Positions 22,405 to 25,934 of a stretch of DNA of 25,934 nt are shown piece after piece; within the stretch, counting starts at the first letter, position 1, and each line of letters starts with the position of its first letter. Origin of the DNA: CAZVWH01 sp964631175. GTDB taxonomy: Bacteria > Planctomycetota > Phycisphaerae > Sedimentisphaerales > Anaerobacaceae. Position numbers and translations under genes: made by a program. The stretch covers positions 1-25,934 of the forward strand of contig CAZVWH010000036.1 of assembly GCA_964631175.1 (NCBI GenBank), read 5' to 3'. The notes beneath the pieces are model-generated. The model did not search any database. It was not told the origin of the DNA and worked only from the letters and a program-made list of their open reading frames with translations.

Positions 22405-25008
22405 TTATTTTGCATCCCCCCATAGGATAAGTCGCAGCTCATAGGCATTAGTCAGGTTGGGATGTTTTGGCAAAACCCGTACAGCTAATCCATGTTGACC
22501 GGTTCTACTGCATGACATCAAGCCGGTAAACCAATGTTTGCTTTGCTGTTTATCAGCATTGCCATAATCCATTTTTACCGCTGATCCATCATTAATATTG
22601 CCATTGATATCTACAGGTCCGTGGTAAAGCTCAACCGACACATCCGTTGGGCTAACCTTACCCAACTGAACTAATGCTCTGACTCGCAACTGTGAGCCGA
22701 CCTTAAGCTGGGGCCGCTTGTGGTTTAGGCGCTCGTAACCATCGCCATTACCTACTTCCACTATAACGTCTTCGACGGTAAGCTCAGGCCAAGCCTTTTT
22801 TATATTTGCCTTCCAGTTTGCAAAATCTCTGGCTCTTTCGCAAGCCGCTGCGGTTAAATATCGCCATTTGGCAATAGCAGGATTATAGAACCTTCTTGTG
22901 TACTGCGCAACTACCCTGTGCGTGTTGAATCGAGGTGCTATCCACTTGATGGAGTTTTTTGCTCTTCGTATCCAAGCTCGTGGCACATTATCAGCCGAGC
23001 GGGTATAGAATAATGGAATAATCTCGTTTTCCAGTATGTTATAAAGCGCACATGTATCCATTTCATCCTGGTACTCGGTGTTCTGGCTACTCTGTCCTGC
23101 ACCAATAACCCATCCTCCATTAGTAGTATAACCCTCGCACCACCATCCATCCAGAGTACTTATGTTCAACACACCGTTAAGGGCTGCTTTCATGCCGCTT
23201 GTACCGCTTGCTTCCATTGGTCTGCGTGGATTGCTAAGCCAGACGTCCACGCCGCCGACCAAAACCCTGGCTACACCAATATCATAATCTTCTAAGAAGA
23301 CTATTCGGCGTCTGACATCGTGCCGATTCGCGAAGCGAACAATTTGCCTTATAATTTCTTTAGCTGCTGTATCCCTCGGATGAGCCTTACCCGCAAAAAT
23401 AATTTGTACAGGTCTATCGGTATCCTTAAGTAACCGTACGAGGCGCTGCGGCTTCATCAACAAGAGATTAGCCCTTTTGTAAACTGCAAATCTTCTGGCA
23501 AAACCAATTGTAAGCGCCTCGGGATCGAGCACCTCCTCAGCCTGGTTCAGCTCGGTGTGGTAAGTACCTCGACGCTGCAATTGGTCTTTCAGCCGATCGC
23601 GTGCGAAAACGATCAAATTCTCTTTGCATCGTTGATGCGCCTGCCAGAACTGCTCGTCTGGAATTTCGTCGATGTTATCCCAAACAGAGTTGCTAAAGGT
23701 CCCATCAAGCCAATTTGGGCCAAGGTATTTTTCGTATATAGAATTCATCTCGTCAGCCAACCAGCTGTTGATGTGGACACCATTTGTAATTGCTATTATC
23801 GGTACTTCTTTAAGTGGAACGCTGGGCCAAAGGCTCGACCATACCTGGCGTGATATTTGGCTGTGCAATTTACTTACGCCATTTACGTAGCTACTCAGCT
23901 TCATTGCCAGCACCGGCATTTTAAATGTTTCCTTATCATCGTCGGGTAGTATTCTGCCTAATGACAAGAACTGTTTTCTGTTTATTCCGAGATGTGGAAA
24001 GAAACTACCAAAATATTTATCTATAAGCTCTATTGGAAACTCATCAAGTCCTGCCTTTACAAGCGTATGCATCGTAAAAACATTGCTTGACTTTGTAGCC
24101 TCCAGCGCATCATCAAAGGTCATATTCTTGGCACTTCGCAACTGCCGGATTCTTTCCAGGGCCATAAAAGCAGCATGGCCTTCATTCATATGACAAACAG
24201 CAGGTGTGATGCCCATAGCTGTCAATGCCTTTAATCCGCCGATACCCAACATAATTTCCTGTCGCATTCTAAGCTCGATGTCACCGCCATAAAGAGTTGA
24301 AGTAATCATACGATCTGCAAGCGAGTTAGCAGGTATGTTCGTATCCAGCAGATATAGTTTAATCCTCCCAATGGAAACACACCATATTTGAGCCAATACA
24401 CATCTGCCTGGATATTCAACGCTAATGGTCAATGGTCGGCCACTTTCTTTGCGAACCAGCTCGACGGGCATATTATAGAAATCATTTTCCATGTACACTT
24501 CTTGCTGCCGACCATCAATATCCAAAAACTGGCGGAAATAACCTTTCTGATAGAGAAGACCAATTCCAATTAACGGCACACCAAGGTCCGAGGCACTTTT
24601 TAAATGATCACCGGCTAAAATACCTAAACCACCGGCATAAATGGGCAGGCAATCATGGATACCAAACTCAGCACTAAAATAGGCAATAATGGGTTTGGTG
24701 CTTTTTGAACAAACTTCTTCAAACCAGGTCGATTCATTAAGGTATGACTTCAGCTTTTCTACACAACGCCGTAGTTCACATAAGAAACCTTTGTTTTCCG
24801 CCAGAGCTTCCAATCGAGGCTGCGAAACATTACCGAGAAGTCTGATGGGATTATGGCCACAAGCCGTCCATAAATTGCTGTCAATGCGTTTGAAAAGCTC
24901 CATAAGATCAGGGTTCCAGGACCAAAACATGTTATTAGCTATAGTCTCAAGGTCCTTTATAGAATCCGGCAGTGCCGGTAGAACTGTGAAGCTACGTACA
25001 GCTGGCAT
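22405..25008 (-). CDS. glgP: alpha-glucan (glycogen) phosphorylase, GlgP family with DUF3417
   Basis: Releases glucose-1-phosphate from glycogen or maltodextrin in the cytoplasm. The N-terminal DUF3417 part (FTVLPALPDSIKDLETIANN and on) marks the TIGR02094 subgroup, as does the 867-aa length. Catalytic-region blocks are IAYFSAEFGIHDCLPIYAGG, GILAGDHLKSASDLGVPLIG, VCHMNEGHAAFMALERIR, AITNGVHINSWL, IGFARRFAVYKRANLL, FAGKAHPRD and the PLP site RPMEASGTSGMKAALNG with Lys607. ATG 25008 (MPAVRSF) is chosen because GAAGGG lies just upstream; the frame extends 36 bases further to 25044. It converges with ptsN (68 bp) and is the last protein-coding gene seen. Confidence 0.94.
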   Translation of the reverse strand: MPAVRSFTVLPALPDSIKDLETIANNMFWSWNPDLMELFKRIDSNLWTACGHNPIRLLGNVSQPRLEALAENKGFLCELRRCVEKLKSYLNESTWFEEVCSKSTKPIIAYFSAEFGIHDCLPIYAGGLGILAGDHLKSASDLGVPLIGIGLLYQKGYFRQFLDIDGRQQEVYMENDFYNMPVELVRKESGRPLTISVEYPGRCVLAQIWCVSIGRIKLYLLDTNIPANSLADRMITSTLYGGDIELRMRQEIMLGIGGLKALTAMGITPAVCHMNEGHAAFMALERIRQLRSAKNMTFDDALEATKSSNVFTMHTLVKAGLDEFPIELIDKYFGSFFPHLGINRKQFLSLGRILPDDDKETFKMPVLAMKLSSYVNGVSKLHSQISRQVWSSLWPSVPLKEVPIIAITNGVHINSWLADEMNSIYEKYLGPNWLDGTFSNSVWDNIDEIPDEQFWQAHQRCKENLIVFARDRLKDQLQRRGTYHTELNQAEEVLDPEALTIGFARRFAVYKRANLLLMKPQRLVRLLKDTDRPVQIIFAGKAHPRDTAAKEIIRQIVRFANRHDVRRRIVFLEDYDIGVARVLVGGVDVWLSNPRRPMEASGTSGMKAALNGVLNISTLDGWWCEGYTTNGGWVIGAGQSSQNTEYQDEMDTCALYNILENEIIPLFYTRSADNVPRAWIRRAKNSIKWIAPRFNTHRVVAQYTRRFYNPAIAKWRYLTAAACERARDFANWKANIKKAWPELTVEDVIVEVGNGDGYERLNHKRPQLKVGSQLRVRALVQLGKVSPTDVSVELYHGPVDINGNINDGSAVKMDYGNADKQQSKHWFTGLMSCSRTGQHGLAVRVLPKHPNLTNAYELRLILWGDAK

Positions 25009-25197
25009 TTTTACCCTTCTACAACGTAAGTCTTTTTTTACCAACTACTAACAATAAAAGAAGTAGTTATATATCAACCCTTATTTAATCGGCAAATGTG
25101 GTAGTAGGCTTAATCCCAAAACTTAAAGCAAACGTCAGGTTTAAGAGTTTTGTTTGTCTGATTTTTCCCTCACTCATAGGCTAAGAACTGGAGAAAT

Positions 25198-25446
25198 GAA
25201 AAAGGCCTGTTACTACAGGCCTTTTATCAAATGCTAGGCTTTCCTCCAAAAGTGCCGTAAAGAAAGGATTTTGAAAAGAACCCATTACGTCCAGGTGGGC
25301 AATCGTTGCTTGCGTCCGAAAGTCCTATCGAGTAGGCGTTCCCGATCCGTCAAGACCTGATTTCCCTTAGTAAGGGTATCGGTTCTTTCAAACGTACACT
25401 TTCTTTACGTACACCGCAGGGGTTAGCCCGCAATAAAATCTTATTT
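25198..25446 (-). ncRNA. structured small RNA with its own promoter and terminator, possibly 6S RNA-like
   Basis: No protein is encoded, but the minus strand holds a complete RNA gene of about 250 bases. The ends pair: CGTAAAGAAAG (near the 5' end, 25397-25407) with CTTTCTTTACG (25254-25264), flanked by GTG/CAC, and then TTTGAAAGAACC with GGGTTCTTTTCAAA (25267-25280), a 12-bp helix with one bulge. Internal parts are a hairpin CCCTT-ACT-AAGGG, CAGGT/ACCTG and CCTA-CTCGA-TAGG. A rod with a closing stem, an internal bubble and an apical stem is the layout of 6S RNA, but no diagnostic sequence is recognised and it is not RNase P, tmRNA or SRP RNA by their usual motifs. Existence is well supported; identity is not. 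Confidence 0.68.
25200..25225 (-). terminator. intrinsic terminator of the small RNA gene
   Basis: Perfect 11-bp inverted repeat AAAAGGCCTGT / ACAGGCCTTTT with loop TACT. On the minus strand it is followed by TTTTTCATTTC, a better T-tract than on the plus strand. Confidence 0.8.
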
Positions 25447-25452
25447 TATGAT

Positions 25453-25481
25453 TTTATACAATATCTAAAACTAAAAGTCAA
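25453..25481 (-). promoter_or_regulatory. strong sigma-70-type promoter of the small RNA gene
   Basis: On the minus strand TTGACT (25476-25481) and TATAAA (25453-25458) are separated by exactly 17 bases in an AT-rich tract. Transcription is expected near 25446. Confidence 0.7.
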
Positions 25482-25692
25482 GGAAAATACCGATAATATA
25501 GGCAACTTATTAAGCTCAGGACTTCTTCTTTATAGACCTTTTGGCTGTTTAGAATGCCTTTTATAAACGCAAATTTAAGCTGCAAAAGCCAGATATAATT
25601 ATATTTTCGCTTTTTTGCAACTAAATTAAAAGCTTTACTGTACTTTGGGTGCGTGTCAAGATTGTCGGTAGAATCTACAGAAAGAAACGTCT
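25482..25692. other. AT-rich intergenic stretch
   Basis: No gene, RNA or repeat is recognised in these 211 bases. It separates the small RNA promoter from the terminal palindrome. Confidence 0.6.
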
Positions 25693-25809
25693 GTCATTTC
25701 GACCGTAGCCCCTGTGTCTTCTGTCGAAGACAGAAACAGGGCCGAAGTGGAGAAATCTGCTTTGAAGGCAGACCTCTCCACTCGGCCATACGGCCTCGGT
25801 CGAGGTGAC
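25693..25809. repeat. nested palindromic element
   Basis: GTCATTTCGACCG (25693-25705) pairs with CGGTCGAGGTGAC (25797-25809) apart from one G-T. Inside are AGTGGAGA (25746-25753) with TCTCCACT (25775-25782), TCTGC with GCAGA, and a hairpin GTCTTC-TGTC-GAAGAC (25716-25731). Such units are typical dispersed intergenic elements. Open frames across it are repeat translations. Confidence 0.85.
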
Positions 25810-25934
25810 AAAAGGCGGCCAACCATTATCCATCGAGATAATAGGTAATACAATAGCGTCCACCTCACCTACAAACTTGACGTGCACCCCTGTACTTTCT
25901 ACAATATAAAAAATTACACAGTTCGTAATTCAGC

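Noticed and set aside
25656..25887. Two 70-aa minus-strand frames at the window end
   Set aside because: They translate a nested palindromic repeat.

Overview
The window most resembles a chromosomal contig from an uncultured Planctomycetota bacterium of the Phycisphaerae type. The assembly contains a 100-N scaffold gap. The inference rests on gene content: a prepilin-like protein of the kind these bacteria carry in many copies, lysine synthesis by LL-diaminopimelate aminotransferase, a citramalate synthase, a FolK-nucleoside kinase fusion, and many short palindromic repeats between genes. No 16S gene is present, so the assignment is tentative.

Layout. (1) 1-2933 is a repeat-rich segment with three unrecognised minus-strand genes, bracketed by a 94-bp inverted repeat. 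(2) 2934-7530, minus strand: a prepilin-like protein with its own promoter, two small membrane proteins, a broken 23S rRNA intervening-sequence protein gene, a SAM methyltransferase, a ferredoxin/ASKHA corrinoid-activase-like protein that contains the assembly gap and an in-frame repeat insertion, and a 26-residue basic protein. (3) 7643-10059, plus strand: a cysteine-rich small protein, then a sigma factor, a one-TM putative anti-sigma protein and an exported coiled-coil protein in a tight operon closed by a terminator. (4) 16329-10134, minus strand: a long operon-like run dapL, folK-dNK, panC, hicB, hicA, panD, lgt, rhomboid protease. (5) 16330-17150 is a gene-free repeat cluster with a 272-bp-spaced duplication, followed by a small conserved hypothetical gene and tRNA-Arg(ACG). 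(6) 18003-25008: avtA (+), an AIM24-family protein and cimA (-), a PTS IIA protein (+), and a large alpha-glucan phosphorylase (-). (7) 25198-25481 holds a well-delimited structured RNA gene (minus strand) with promoter and terminator. The window ends in another nested palindrome.

Functionally the window is mainly biosynthetic: lysine/peptidoglycan precursor (DapL), pantothenate (PanC, PanD), folate (FolK), branched-chain amino acids (CimA, AvtA), lipoprotein maturation (Lgt) and glycogen breakdown (GlgP). The most distinctive features are the dispersed palindromic repeats and what they have done. One family has entered a protein-coding gene in frame. Several repeats end in the same GGCTAAAC motif. 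One inverted pair brackets a small unknown gene island.
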